NCBI RefSeq assembly: GCF_003312875.1
Contig: NZ_CP015163.1
Coordinates: 7,626,001-7,690,000 of the forward strand
From: Amycolatopsis albispora
GTDB taxonomy: Bacteria > Actinomycetota > Actinomycetes > Mycobacteriales > Pseudonocardiaceae
Direction of reading: 5' to 3'
Length of the DNA stretch: 64,000 nt
In this document: piece after piece, positions 22,631-31,941 of the stretch
How positions within the stretch are numbered: the stretch's first letter is position 1
Layout of the letters: the number at the start of each line of letters is the position of its first letter
Position numbers and translations under genes: made by a program
The notes under the pieces: model-generated
Database searches by the model: none
What the model was told of the DNA's origin: nothing
Seen by the model: the letters and a program-made list of their open reading frames with translations, nothing else

Positions 22631-23614
22631 GTGCCGCCGACTACCACCAACGGCAGAACGCCGATCACCCATGTGCCGCTGACCACCACCCCGCTGGCGC
22701 CGCTCGACCCGCACGTGGTGCCCTGGCCAGGCAAAACCGAGGAAATCGGCGGGATCGGCCTGCATCTGCGCCGGACGCCGGGCGCGGACGGGACCGTCGC
22801 GGTCTACGTCCACGGCCTCGGCGGCTCGTCGACGAACTGGACCGACCTGTCGGCCCTGCTGGCCCCGTTCGCCAGCGGCATCTCGGTCGATTTGCCCGGT
22901 TTCGGCTTCTCCGAGCCACCCGCCGAGTTCGACTTCGGGCTCAATTCCCACGCCGCGCTGCTGGCCCGCTTCCTCGAGGGGCTCGGCAAGGGGCCGGTGC
23001 ACCTGCTCGGCAACTCGATGGGCGGCGCCATCGCGCTGCTGGTCGCCGCGCGGCGACCGGACCTGGTGCGCACGCTCACCCTGATCTCACCGGCCATGCC
23101 GGACCGCCGGGTCGACCACCGCCGGCTGTCCGATCCCCGCATGGCGCTGGCCTACCTGCCGTTCCTCGGCAAGCGGGTCCGCCGGGCACTGGCCGCGCTC
23201 GGCCCGGAGGAGCGCGCGAAGCAGGTGATCAAGCTGTGCTTCGCCGATCCGGACTCCTTCCCGGCTCAGCGGCTCGCCGAACTCGCCGAGGAGCACAGCG
23301 CGCGGGCCGAGTTCGCCTGGGCGGCGCCCGCGATGGCCCGCAGCACCTTCGGCATCTTCCGCGCCTGGTTCAGCCGGGGCCCGGCTTCGCTGTGGGCGGC
23401 GGCGGCCGAGGTGACCGCGCCCACCCTGGTCGTCTGGGGGGAGAAGGACCGGGTGATTTCGGTGCGCCGCGCGTCACGGACGGCGACGCTGATCCCGCGT
23501 GCTCGGCTACTCGTCCTGCCACGAACGGGGCATGTGGCCCAAATGGAACGCCCGAATACCGTAGCGAGGGCGGTGCTGGGTATGTGGGAGCGTGTCGAAG
23601 CGGACGCCTGGTAA
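22631..23614 (+). CDS. Alpha/beta hydrolase (lipase/esterase-like)
   Basis: 327 residues from GTG 22631. AVYVHGLGGSSTNWTDLSAL gives the oxyanion hole, LLGNSMGGAIALLVA the nucleophile in the GNSMGG variant common in mycolata and other actinobacterial hydrolases, and LPRTGHVAQMERP the catalytic His. A cap-like helical insert lies between. The substrate is probably a lipid or ester. It is divergent from the TetR gene, which may regulate it. Confidence 0.88.
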   Translation: MPPTTTNGRTPITHVPLTTTPLAPLDPHVVPWPGKTEEIGGIGLHLRRTPGADGTVAVYVHGLGGSSTNWTDLSALLAPFASGISVDLPGFGFSEPPAEFDFGLNSHAALLARFLEGLGKGPVHLLGNSMGGAIALLVAARRPDLVRTLTLISPAMPDRRVDHRRLSDPRMALAYLPFLGKRVRRALAALGPEERAKQVIKLCFADPDSFPAQRLAELAEEHSARAEFAWAAPAMARSTFGIFRAWFSRGPASLWAAAAEVTAPTLVVWGEKDRVISVRRASRTATLIPRARLLVLPRTGHVAQMERPNTVARAVLGMWERVEADAW

Positions 23615-23694
23615 CCCGTTCGGGTGAGGGATTTCCGGGGTGTCGGGCGCCGGTCGGCCACGGCATAACGTTTTGGATATGGCACCCTGGACGC

Positions 23695-24819
23695 GTGGCG
23701 AACCGGGTGACGAATGGCGCGCGAGGCGGCGGTGAACGCTCGCCGTACTCGTCTTCGGCCCGTCGTTCCGACCGCTACGGCGGCTATCCCACGGGCAGCG
23801 GACGTGCCGTTCGCGCCGGTGAGGAGCGTTATCGCCCCGGCTCGCGCCGCACGGCCGCGGAGCCGTTGAGCGCGTCGTGGCGGCCGCGCGAGGAGGAGCC
23901 GGAGCCCGCGCCGAAGCGCGGCAAGGTCGGCAAGCTGACCAAGACCTACGGCTGGCGGGTGTACGCGCTGCCGGTGCTCGCGGTGGTCACCGCGCTGGTG
24001 GTCTTCGACACCGCGACCAGCCCGCCCGAGACACCCCAGGTGGAGCAGGGCGCGACCGCGCTCGCCGGGGGTGAGGGCACCGGCACCAACGGCGAGGGCG
24101 AGGCCGCGCCCGCCGGTGCCGAGCTGCCCGCGCCGCAGATGGACCTGAACATCCCGACCGCCGACCTGCCGGAGGGCAAGCCCTACACCCAGCAGGGGCA
24201 GGGCACCTGGCACGTGGTGCCCGGCAAGTCGGAGCCGTACGGCAGCGGCGGCAAGCTGTGGAAGTACACCATCGAAATCGAGGACGGCATCCCGCCGGAG
24301 GACATCGGCGGTGAGGACACCTTCGCGAACACCGTGCAGGGCATTCTGTCCGCGGACCCGCGTGGCTGGGCGGGCAGCGGGCAGCTGCGGCTGCAGCGGG
24401 TGGACAACAGCGATCCGGACCCGGACTTCCGGGTGGTGCTGACCACATCGGACACCGCGAAGAAGGTGTGCGGCTCGTCCATCCCGTACGAGGCCTCGTG
24501 CCGCAAGGGCGACACCAAGCAGGTGGTGATCAACCTCGCCCGCTGGGTGCGCGGCGCCAAGGCGTTCAGCTCGGACCTGCTGGCCTACCGCGAGTACGCG
24601 ATCAACCACGAGGTCGGGCACGCGCTGGGCCACGGCCACATCGGCTGCGGCAAGGACGGCGACCTGGCGCCGGTGATGATGCAGCAGAGCTTCGGCGTGG
24701 CCAACGACTACGTGGCCAAGCTGAACAACGTGCCCGGCGGCGACCGGAACTCCGTGCCCGCCGACGGCAAGGTCTGCAAGCCGAACAGCTACCCGAACCC
24801 CGGAGCGCAGGCGGGCTGA
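23695..24819 (+). CDS. DUF3152 secreted/membrane zinc protease-like protein
   Basis: 374 residues from GTG 23695. A basic, Ser/Arg-rich cytoplasmic head of about 80 residues precedes one membrane helix (YALPVLAVVTALVVFDTA). A linker rich in G, E and A leads to the DUF3152 domain with the metalloprotease-like HEVGHALGHGHIGC starting near residue 305. The extra His and Cys beyond HExxH resemble metzincin-type zinc ligands. It probably acts outside the membrane. It corresponds in position to Rv3207c upstream of moeZ. Substrate unknown. Confidence 0.85.
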   Translation: MANRVTNGARGGGERSPYSSSARRSDRYGGYPTGSGRAVRAGEERYRPGSRRTAAEPLSASWRPREEEPEPAPKRGKVGKLTKTYGWRVYALPVLAVVTALVVFDTATSPPETPQVEQGATALAGGEGTGTNGEGEAAPAGAELPAPQMDLNIPTADLPEGKPYTQQGQGTWHVVPGKSEPYGSGGKLWKYTIEIEDGIPPEDIGGEDTFANTVQGILSADPRGWAGSGQLRLQRVDNSDPDPDFRVVLTTSDTAKKVCGSSIPYEASCRKGDTKQVVINLARWVRGAKAFSSDLLAYREYAINHEVGHALGHGHIGCGKDGDLAPVMMQQSFGVANDYVAKLNNVPGGDRNSVPADGKVCKPNSYPNPGAQAG

Positions 24820-24858
24820 GCTCGCAACCCCGTCCCAGTGCGTGGACACGGGGAAGAC

Positions 24859-24907
24859 CGCGCGGGATTCGTGCGTTAGTGATACTGGTACGCGAGAACC
24901 CCGCGCG
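24859..24907 (+). promoter_or_regulatory. Inverted repeat in the moeZ leader
   Basis: CGCGCGGG (24859-24866) and CCCGCGCG (24900-24907) can pair across a 33-base loop, ending just before the ribosome-binding site TTTTGGAGG of moeZ. It may be incidental in GC-rich DNA. Confidence 0.3.
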
Positions 24908-24927
24908 AATTTTGGAGGTCCACCACG

Positions 24928-26106
24928 ATGTCAGGCACGCTGCCGCCGCTCGTCGAGCCGGCCGCCGAGCTCACCAAGGACGAGGTGGCCCGCTACAGCC
25001 GTCACCTGATCATCCCGGATGTCGGGATGGACGGGCAGAAGCGGCTCAAGAACGCCAAGGTGCTGGTCATCGGCGCCGGTGGACTGGGCAGCCCGGCCCT
25101 GCTGTACCTGGCCGCGGCCGGGGTCGGCACGCTGGGCATCGTCGACTTCGACGTGGTCGACGAGTCGAACCTGCAGCGCCAGGTGATCCACGGGCAGGGC
25201 GACGTGGGCAAGCTGAAGGCCGCCTCCGCGCAGGAGTCGCTGGCCGAGACCAATCCGAACGTCAAGGTGCACCTGCACACCGACCGGCTGGACAGCTCCA
25301 ACGCGCTGGACATCTTCCGCGACTACGACCTGATCGTCGACGGCACGGACAACTTCGCCACCCGCTACCTGGTCAACGACGCCGCGGTGATCCTCGGCAA
25401 GCCGTACGTGTGGGGCTCGATCTTCCGGTTCGAGGGCCAGGTCAGCGTGTTCTGGGAGGACGCGCCGAACGGCAAGGGCCTGAACTACCGCGACCTCTAC
25501 CCCGAGCCGCCGCCGCCCGGCATGGTGCCGTCGTGCGCCGAGGGCGGCGTGCTCGGCGTGCTGTGCGCCTCGATCGGCTCGATCATGGTGAACGAGGCGA
25601 TCAAGCTGATCACCGGCATCGGCGAGCCGCTGCTGGGCCGCCTGATCAGCTACGACGCGCTGGAGATGCGGTACCGCGAGGTCAAGATCCGCAAGGACCC
25701 GGACACACCGAAGATCACCGAGCTGATCGACTACGAGGCGTTCTGCGGGGTGGTCTCCGACGAGGCGCAGCAGGCCGCGTCGAACAGCACGATCACCGCG
25801 CCCGAGCTGAAGGCCAAGTTCGACAACGGCGAGAACTTCGAGCTGATCGACGTCCGCGAGCCGCACGAGTACGAGATCGTGAACATCAAGGGCGCGAAGC
25901 TGATCCCGAAGGACCGCATTCTGTCCGGGGAGGCGCTGGCCGAACTGCCGCAGGACAAGCCGATCGTGCTGCACTGCAAGTCGGGTGCGCGCTCGGCGGA
26001 GGCGCTGGCCGCGTTGCACCAGGCCGGGTTCAAGGACGCCACGCACCTCGGTGGCGGGGTGCTCGCGTGGGCGCGGCAGGTCGACCCGAGCCTGCCGACC
26101 TACTGA
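24928..26106 (+). CDS. moeZ: MoeZ: adenylyltransferase/sulfurtransferase
   Basis: 392 residues, the usual MoeZ length. The N-terminal ThiF/MoeB domain has the ATP loop VLVIGAGGLGSPALLYLAAA, the Arg finger NLQRQV and DGTDNFATRY; the C-terminal rhodanese domain (about 285-392) has the active-site loop HCKSGARS with Cys350. MoeZ activates small sulfur-carrier proteins as acyl-adenylates and thiocarboxylates them, serving CysO cysteine synthesis, thiolation and molybdopterin synthase. A strong ribosome-binding site GGAGG precedes ATG 24928. Its position just before a molybdenum-dependent nitrate reductase is suggestive but the pairing with the next gene is the conserved one. Confidence 0.96.
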   Translation: MSGTLPPLVEPAAELTKDEVARYSRHLIIPDVGMDGQKRLKNAKVLVIGAGGLGSPALLYLAAAGVGTLGIVDFDVVDESNLQRQVIHGQGDVGKLKAASAQESLAETNPNVKVHLHTDRLDSSNALDIFRDYDLIVDGTDNFATRYLVNDAAVILGKPYVWGSIFRFEGQVSVFWEDAPNGKGLNYRDLYPEPPPPGMVPSCAEGGVLGVLCASIGSIMVNEAIKLITGIGEPLLGRLISYDALEMRYREVKIRKDPDTPKITELIDYEAFCGVVSDEAQQAASNSTITAPELKAKFDNGENFELIDVREPHEYEIVNIKGAKLIPKDRILSGEALAELPQDKPIVLHCKSGARSAEALAALHQAGFKDATHLGGGVLAWARQVDPSLPTY

Positions 26107-26147
26107 GGATCCCTTGATCCCACGCCCCAGCGCGATAGCGTGCGGGT

Positions 26148-26954
26148 GTGACCGCACCGGCCCCGAGACGCCAGCCCCCGCCGCCGCACGCCATGGCGGC
26201 GTTCGGGGCGAAGGGCGCCGAACCGGAGCCGATGCCGTCCGGACCGGGCTGGCGCTGCGGTGACCTGGTGCTCAAGCCGGTGTACGACCGGGCCAGAACG
26301 CTGTGGCAGGCCCGCACGATGGAACGCATCACGCTGCCCGACGTGCGGGTCGCCCGGCCGGTCCGCGCCACCGACGGCCGGTCGATCGTGGCGGGCTGGA
26401 CGGCGAGCCGGTTCATCTCCGGCACGCCGCAGCCGCGTTACGACGAGCTGGTGCTGGCCGCGGTGAAGCTGCACCAGGCGACCGCGGACGAACCGCGCCC
26501 GGACTTCCTGGCCGCCCGCCGCGACGTCTACGCCATCGCCGACCGGATGGCCTGGGAAGAGCTCGAACCCGATCTGGACGAGAAGAAGGGCGGCGGCTGG
26601 TTCGAGGTGCTCGCCGGGGCGCGGCGCCCGGTGCACGGGCCGGACCAGCTGGTGCACGGCGAGTTGTTCGGCCGCGTCCTGTTCGACGGGGACGAGCCGC
26701 CCGGCATCGTCGACTTCGAACCGTACTTCCGGCCCGCCGAATGGGGTGCCGCGGTGGCCACCGTGGACGCGCTCGCCTGGGGCGGGGCCGATCCGCAGCT
26801 GCTGCAACGCTGGGCGCATCTGCCCGAGTGGCCACAGCTTGTGTTGCGCGCCACACTGTTCCGGTTGGCGATCATTGCGCTGGACCCGGATTTCACGCCG
26901 TCTTCCCTGGACGGCCTGCGCGTGGCCGCCCGCGAAGTCAGCGCCCTGCTCTGA
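26148..26954 (+). CDS. TIGR02569 family protein
   Basis: 268 residues from GTG 26148. It matches a small actinobacterial family (counterpart of Rv3205c) that regularly accompanies moeZ. Kinase/aminoglycoside-phosphotransferase-like features can be seen: GDLVLKPVYD early, QLVHGELFGRVLFDGDEPPG and IVDFEPYFRPAEWGAA, corresponding to the HxD...N and DFE/DxD loops in degenerate form. A phosphotransferase role is only inferred. It lies 41 bases after moeZ and ends the conserved segment before the nitrate operon. Confidence 0.85.
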   Translation: MTAPAPRRQPPPPHAMAAFGAKGAEPEPMPSGPGWRCGDLVLKPVYDRARTLWQARTMERITLPDVRVARPVRATDGRSIVAGWTASRFISGTPQPRYDELVLAAVKLHQATADEPRPDFLAARRDVYAIADRMAWEELEPDLDEKKGGGWFEVLAGARRPVHGPDQLVHGELFGRVLFDGDEPPGIVDFEPYFRPAEWGAAVATVDALAWGGADPQLLQRWAHLPEWPQLVLRATLFRLAIIALDPDFTPSSLDGLRVAAREVSALL

Positions 26955-26991
26955 GACTTCACCGCCACCGGCCCGTGATCGTCCGGGCAAT

Positions 26992-27007
26992 GTCAAACGC
27001 CTGAAAC
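26992..27007 (+). promoter_or_regulatory. GlnR-like box upstream of the nitrate operon
   Basis: GTCAA-N6-GAAAC at 26992-27007 fits the actinobacterial GlnR half-site pattern GTnAC-N6-GAAAC with one mismatch. It lies 60 bases before the nitrate reductase start. GlnR is the known nitrogen regulator of nitrate and nitrite reductase genes in related actinomycetes. Confidence 0.5.
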
Positions 27008-27066
27008 ATTCGGTCGTTTTCGAGTAACAAGCGCTCCTTACCGTCAGGACCGGCGGAAGGAGGCCG

Positions 27067-29112
27067 ATGACCGCGATCAGCGAACCGGTGACCGGCACGG
27101 TCACGCACTGCCCGTACTGCGCGCTGCAGTGCGCGATGGCGGTGCGCGGCACGGAAACCGCACCGGCCGGCGAGGGCGGGCTGTGCCAGAAGGGCTGGAC
27201 GGCGGGCAGCCTGCTCACCTCACCGGCGCGGCTGACCACCCCGCTGGTCCGGGTGGACGGCGAACTGCGCCCGGCGAGCTGGGACACCGCGCTCGACCTG
27301 GTCGCCACCCGGCTGGCGGAGTTGAAGCGCGAATACGGCGCGGACGCGAACGCGGTGTTCGGCGGTGGCGGGCTGACCAACGAAAAGGCCTATCTGCTGG
27401 GGAAGTTCGCCCGCGTCGCGCTCGGCACGTCGCAGGTCGACTACAACGGCCGGTTCTGCATGTCGTCGGCGGCCGCGGCCGGGATGCGCGCGTTCGGCCT
27501 CGACCGCGGGCTGCCGTTCCCGCTCGAAGACCTCGCCGAAGCCGACGCGATCCTGCTCGTCGGCTCGAATCCCGCGGAGACCATGCCGCCGTTCGCGCGG
27601 TACCTCAAGCGCGGGCTGATCGTGGTCGATCCGCGGCGCACGGCCACCGCGGAGCTGGCCGAACTGCACCTGCAACCGGCTCCCGGCACGGATCTGGCGC
27701 TGGCACTGGGCATCCTGCACGCGGTGGTCGCCGACGGCCTGCTCAACCAGTCCTATGTGGACGAACGAACCAGCGGGTTCGGCGCGGTGTGGCGGATCGC
27801 GGCGGCGTGGTGGCCGGAGCGGGTGGAGCGGATCACCGGCGTGTCGGCCGCCGACCAGCGCGCGGTCGCCGCCCGGCTGGCCGGTGCGCGCAACGCCTAC
27901 GTGCTCACCGCACGCGGTACCGAGCAGCACGCCAGCGGCGCCGACATGGTCAGCGCGTGGATCAATCTCGCGCTGGCACTGGGACTTCCGGGCCGGGTCG
28001 GGTCGGGCTTCGGCTGCCTGACCGGCCAGGGCAACGGCCAGGGCGGGCGTGAGCACGGGCAGAAGGCCGACCAGCTGCCCGGTTACCGGCGCATCGACGA
28101 CCCGGCCGCGCGGGCGCACGTCGCCGGGGTGTGGGGCGTGCCGCCGGAATCGCTGCCCGGTCCCGGCCGCTCGGCCTACGAACTGCTCGACGCGCTGGGC
28201 ACCGTGGACGGCCCGCGCGGGTTGCTGGTGTTCGGCAGCAACGTGCTGGTGTCCGCGCCGCGGTCGGCGCGGATCGCGGACCGCCTGGCGGCACTGGACT
28301 TCCTGGTGGTCGCCGACCTGGTGCTGTCCGAAACGGCCGCGCTCGCCGACGTTGTGCTGCCCATCACGCAGTGGGCCGAGGAGGAGGGCACGATGACCAA
28401 CATCGAGGGGCGGGTGCTGCTGCGCCGCCGCGCGATCGACCCACCCGACGGCGTCCGCACCGATCTCGACGTGCTGTCCGGCCTGGCGAGCAGGCTCGGC
28501 CAGCCGGACGGCCGCTTTCCGGCCAACGCGGAGGCCGTGTTCGAAGAACTCCGGGCCGCCTCGAAGGGCGGGCTCGCCGACTACTCCGGCATCACCTACG
28601 ACCGGCTGCGCGACGGGGAACGGCTGCACTGGCCGGTGCCCGAGCGGGACCACCCTGGTTCCCCGCGCATGTTCCTCGACCGGTTCGCGCACGCTGACGG
28701 CCGCGCGCGGTTCCACCCGGTCGACCACCGCGGCCCCGCCGAGCCGACGGATGCCGAATTTCCGTTGCAGGCCACCACGGGCCGCGTGCTCCAGCACTAC
28801 CAGTCGGGTGCGCAGACGCGGCTGGTCGAGGAGCTGACCGACGCCGTGCCCGAGGCCTTCGTCGAGGTGCACCCGGACACCGCCGCGCGGGCCGGGCTCG
28901 CCGACGGTGACTGGGCCGAGGTCGAATCCCGGCGCGGTGCGGTGCGGGCCCGCGTGCGCTGTGTTTCCTCGATGCGGCCGGACCTGGTGTTCCTGCCGTT
29001 CCACTTCCCCGGTGCGCAGCGGGCGAACCTGCTGACGAACCCGGCGCTCGACCCGACCAGCCGCATGCCGGAGTTCAAGGTGTGCGCCGTCCGCCTGGCA
29101 GGTGCGCGATGA
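27067..29112 (+). CDS. nasA: Assimilatory nitrate reductase, molybdopterin subunit
   Basis: 681 residues; it reduces nitrate to nitrite in the cytoplasm. The N-terminal [4Fe-4S] motif is C15-x2-C18-x3-C22-x17-C40 (HCPYCALQC ... GGLCQKGW). Cys131 in NGRFCMSSAAAA is at the place of the molybdenum ligand. The cofactor-binding C-terminal domain includes TTGRVLQHYQSGAQTR and VFLPFHFPGAQRANLLTNPA. No Tat signal and no C-terminal BFD domain are present; that domain is carried by the next protein. Start ATG 27067 follows GGAAGGAGG. It is the first gene of a seven-gene operon and overlaps the next gene by 4 bases. Confidence 0.94.
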   Translation: MTAISEPVTGTVTHCPYCALQCAMAVRGTETAPAGEGGLCQKGWTAGSLLTSPARLTTPLVRVDGELRPASWDTALDLVATRLAELKREYGADANAVFGGGGLTNEKAYLLGKFARVALGTSQVDYNGRFCMSSAAAAGMRAFGLDRGLPFPLEDLAEADAILLVGSNPAETMPPFARYLKRGLIVVDPRRTATAELAELHLQPAPGTDLALALGILHAVVADGLLNQSYVDERTSGFGAVWRIAAAWWPERVERITGVSAADQRAVAARLAGARNAYVLTARGTEQHASGADMVSAWINLALALGLPGRVGSGFGCLTGQGNGQGGREHGQKADQLPGYRRIDDPAARAHVAGVWGVPPESLPGPGRSAYELLDALGTVDGPRGLLVFGSNVLVSAPRSARIADRLAALDFLVVADLVLSETAALADVVLPITQWAEEEGTMTNIEGRVLLRRRAIDPPDGVRTDLDVLSGLASRLGQPDGRFPANAEAVFEELRAASKGGLADYSGITYDRLRDGERLHWPVPERDHPGSPRMFLDRFAHADGRARFHPVDHRGPAEPTDAEFPLQATTGRVLQHYQSGAQTRLVEELTDAVPEAFVEVHPDTAARAGLADGDWAEVESRRGAVRARVRCVSSMRPDLVFLPFHFPGAQRANLLTNPALDPTSRMPEFKVCAVRLAGAR

Positions 29113-30548
29113 CCCGCGACGTGGTGGTGATCGGCTACGGCATGGCCGGGGCCAGGGTCGCCGAGGAGATCCGGCGCCGCGACCCCGACGGCGCGCGTGT
29201 GTCGCTGACCGTGATCGGCGCCGAGACCCATCCGGCGTACAACCGGGTGCTGCTCTCCGGGGTGGTCGCGGGCACCATGCGCCCGGAATCGGTGTGGCTG
29301 CACGATGCCGAGTGGGCCAAGGAGAACGACGTCGATCTGCGCGTGGGCACCTCGGTGGCACGCATCGACCGGACCGCGCGCCACGTCGAGCTGGCTGATG
29401 GGTCCACTGTGGACTATGACGCCCTGGTGCTGGCCACGGGGGCCGCGCCGTGGCTGCCCCCGGTCGAGGGGCTGACCACGGAGACCGGCGAACCGGCGCC
29501 CGGCGTGGTCCCCTTCCGAACCCTCGGTGACTGCGAACGCATTCTCGACGCGGCCAGGGTCGGCGCGCCGGTGGCGGTGCTCGGCGGCGGGCTGCTCGGC
29601 CTGGAGGCCGCGCGCGGGCTGGCCGGGCGCGGGAACCTGGTCACCGTGGTGCACCCGGTCGGGCACCTGATGGAACGCCAGCTCGACCCCGAAGGCGGGC
29701 GCGTGCTCGCGGAAACCCTGCGGGGACTGGGCATCGAGTTCAAGCTCGGCGCGACCGCGGCCCGCTACCTGCCCGGCGACGGGCTCAAGCTCGACGACGG
29801 CTCGTACGTCCAGGCCGATCTGGTGGTGGTTTCCGCCGGGGTGCGTGCCGACACCGCGCTCGCCCGCGAAGCCGGGCTGGCCGTGGACCGCGGCGTGCTC
29901 GTTGACGACTCCTTGCGCACCAGCGACGGCCGGGTGTTCGCCATCGGCGACTGCGCCCAGCACCCGGGCACGGTGTCCGGGCTGGTGCAGCCCGCCTGGG
30001 AGCAGGCGGCGGTGGTGGCCGATCTGGTCACCGGCGAGAACACCGCCACCCGCTACCGCGGCACCCCGGTGGTGACCAGGCTCAAGGCGCGCGGCGTGGA
30101 CCTGGCGGCGTTCGGCGACACCGACACCACCGGCGCCGAAGTGCTCAGCGTGTCCGACTCGACCCGGGGCCGGTACGCGAAACTGCTGGTGCGCGAGGAA
30201 AAGGTGGCCGGCGCGATCGTGCTCGGCCTGCCCGACGCGGCGGCGAACCTGACCCAGCTCTACGACCGGGGCGCCCGGCTGCCCGAGGACAAGCTCGCGC
30301 TGCTGCTCGGCCGCGCGCTCCCCGGGCCGGGTGAAGCGCCGGCGTCGTCGGTGAGCCCGGCCAACCTGCCCGCTTCCGCCGTGGTCTGCCGCTGCAACTC
30401 GGTGACCAAGGGGCGGCTGGTCGAGCAGTGGCGGGCGGGCGCGACCGACGTGCCCGCGCTGGCCGCGGCGACCAGGGCGACCACCGGCTGCGGTGGCTGT
30501 GCCGATGCCGTGCGCGGCATCGCCGGCTGGCTGGCCGAAACCTCCTGA
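29109..30548 (+). CDS. FAD-dependent nitrate reductase electron-transfer subunit with BFD domain
   Basis: 479 residues. N-terminal FAD loop VVVIGYGMAGARVAEEI, NAD-binding loop PVAVLGGGLLGLEAARGLAG and the flavin motif GRVFAIGDCAQHPG identify a NirB-N-terminus-like NAD(P)H oxidoreductase. The final 55 residues form a bacterioferritin-associated-ferredoxin [2Fe-2S] domain with C427, C429, C461 and C464. It should pass electrons from NAD(P)H to the molybdopterin subunit; it is often named NasB or NasC. The 4-base ATGA overlap with nasA supports a complex. Confidence 0.9.
   Translation: MTRDVVVIGYGMAGARVAEEIRRRDPDGARVSLTVIGAETHPAYNRVLLSGVVAGTMRPESVWLHDAEWAKENDVDLRVGTSVARIDRTARHVELADGSTVDYDALVLATGAAPWLPPVEGLTTETGEPAPGVVPFRTLGDCERILDAARVGAPVAVLGGGLLGLEAARGLAGRGNLVTVVHPVGHLMERQLDPEGGRVLAETLRGLGIEFKLGATAARYLPGDGLKLDDGSYVQADLVVVSAGVRADTALAREAGLAVDRGVLVDDSLRTSDGRVFAIGDCAQHPGTVSGLVQPAWEQAAVVADLVTGENTATRYRGTPVVTRLKARGVDLAAFGDTDTTGAEVLSVSDSTRGRYAKLLVREEKVAGAIVLGLPDAAANLTQLYDRGARLPEDKLALLLGRALPGPGEAPASSVSPANLPASAVVCRCNSVTKGRLVEQWRAGATDVPALAAATRATTGCGGCADAVRGIAGWLAETS
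29402..29414 (+). repeat. GTCCACTGTGGAC palindrome
   Basis: Inside the FAD-subunit gene, read as G-S-T-V-D-Y with codons TCC ACT GTG GAC. Confidence 0.85.
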
Positions 30549-30573
30549 ACGGCTCGAACGGCTTGAACGGCTC
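30547..30573 (+). repeat. 9-bp tandem repeat before narK
   Basis: GAACGGCTC, GAACGGCTT and GAACGGCTC follow each other directly after the stop codon of the FAD subunit, and fill most of the 38-base gap to narK. Possibly a spacer of variable length. Confidence 0.85.
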
Positions 30574-30586
30574 CGAAAGGCAACGC

Positions 30587-31930
30587 ATGCGGACAAAACA
30601 CTGGATCCAGCACTGGGAACCGGAGAACGCGGAGTTCTGGGAGACCACCGGCAAGCGGGTGGCCAGGCGGAACCTGTGGTTCTCCATCTTCGCCGAGCAC
30701 GTCGGCTTCTCGATCTGGACGCTGTGGTCGGTGATGGTGCTGTTCATGGGGCCGGAGTACGGCTTCTCGGCGGCGGACAAGTTCCTGCTGGTCTCCACGC
30801 CGACCGTGGTCGGCGGGCTGATGCGGTTGCCGTACACCTTCGCGGTGGCGAAGTTCGGCGGTCGCAACTGGACGGTGGTGAGCGCGGCGCTGCTGGTGGT
30901 GCCGACCACGCTGGCCGCGATCGTGATGGAGCCGGGCACCTCGCTGGGCACCTTCCTGCTGGTGGCCGCGCTCGGCGGGGTCGGCGGCGGCAACTTCGCC
31001 TCGTCGATGACCAACATCAACACCTTCTACCCGGAACGGCTCAAGGGCTGGGCGCTCGGGCTGAACGCGGGCGGCGGCAATCTCGGCGTGGCGGCCATCC
31101 AGCTGGTCGGGCTGCTGGTGATCGGCACCGCCGGTGCGATGGCGCCGCGGCTGGTGCTGTTCATCTACCTGCCGCTGATCGTGCTGGCCGCGTTGCTCGC
31201 CTACCTGTACATGGACAACCTCGCCAGCGTGCGCGGTGACACCAGGGCCATGCGCGAAGTGGTCAGGGACAAGCACACCTGGGTGATGTCGTTCCTCTAC
31301 ATCGGCACCTTCGGCTCGTTCATCGGCTACAGCTTCGCCTTCGGCCTGGTGCTGCAGAACCAGTTCGGCCGCACGCCGCTGCAGGCGGCCGCGGTGACCT
31401 TTCTCGGCCCGCTGATCGGCTCGCTGATCCGGCCGGTGGGCGGCACGCTGGCCGACCGGATCGGTGGCGCGAAGGTGACCCTGGTGACCTTCGGCGGCAT
31501 GGCGGTCGCCGCGGTGGGCGCGATCGTGGCGTCGAACGCGAAGTCGCTGGCGATGTTCACCGTGGCGTTCATCGTGTTGTTCGTGCTTTCCGGGATCGGC
31601 AACGGATCCACCTACAAGATGATCCCGGCGATCTTCCGCGCCAAGGCGCAGTCGGCCATCGAGACCGGCGCGTCCGAGACGGCCGAGCTGCTGCGGGCGC
31701 GGCGCCTGTCCGGTGCCCTGATCGGGCTGGCCGGGGCGATCGGCGCGATCGGCGGGCTGTTCATCAACCTGGCCTTCCGCGCCTCCTTCGCCGGTACCGG
31801 TGGCGGCGTGCCCGCGTTCGTCGCGTTCTGCGTGTTCTACCTGATCTGCGCCGGTGTGACCTGGGTGGTCTACCTGCGCCGTGAAGGCGTGCGTTCGCCG
31901 AGCCCCGCGCTGGCCGGGGCCGGGGTCTGA
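30587..31930 (+). CDS. narK: NarK nitrate/nitrite transporter
   Basis: 447 residues, twelve-helix major facilitator. The two nitrate signatures are present: NFASSMTNINTFYPERLKGW continuing ALGLNAGGGNLGVA, and SGIGNGSTYKMIPAIF. Arg residues in the helices after GLMRLPY and in the later LIRPVGGTLADRIGG fit the substrate-binding Arg of NarK. It imports nitrate or exchanges it with nitrite. Start ATG 30587 follows AAAGG; the frame's longer upstream part overlaps the previous gene and is excluded. It is the third gene of the nitrate operon. Confidence 0.95.
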   Translation: MRTKHWIQHWEPENAEFWETTGKRVARRNLWFSIFAEHVGFSIWTLWSVMVLFMGPEYGFSAADKFLLVSTPTVVGGLMRLPYTFAVAKFGGRNWTVVSAALLVVPTTLAAIVMEPGTSLGTFLLVAALGGVGGGNFASSMTNINTFYPERLKGWALGLNAGGGNLGVAAIQLVGLLVIGTAGAMAPRLVLFIYLPLIVLAALLAYLYMDNLASVRGDTRAMREVVRDKHTWVMSFLYIGTFGSFIGYSFAFGLVLQNQFGRTPLQAAAVTFLGPLIGSLIRPVGGTLADRIGGAKVTLVTFGGMAVAAVGAIVASNAKSLAMFTVAFIVLFVLSGIGNGSTYKMIPAIFRAKAQSAIETGASETAELLRARRLSGALIGLAGAIGAIGGLFINLAFRASFAGTGGGVPAFVAFCVFYLICAGVTWVVYLRREGVRSPSPALAGAGV

Positions 31931-31941
31931 GAGGAGCAGCG

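Noticed and set aside
30549..30586. A separate GlnR box or promoter in front of narK
   Set aside because: The 38-base gap holds only a 9-bp tandem repeat and a weak ribosome-binding site; nothing like GTnAC-N6-GAAAC is present.
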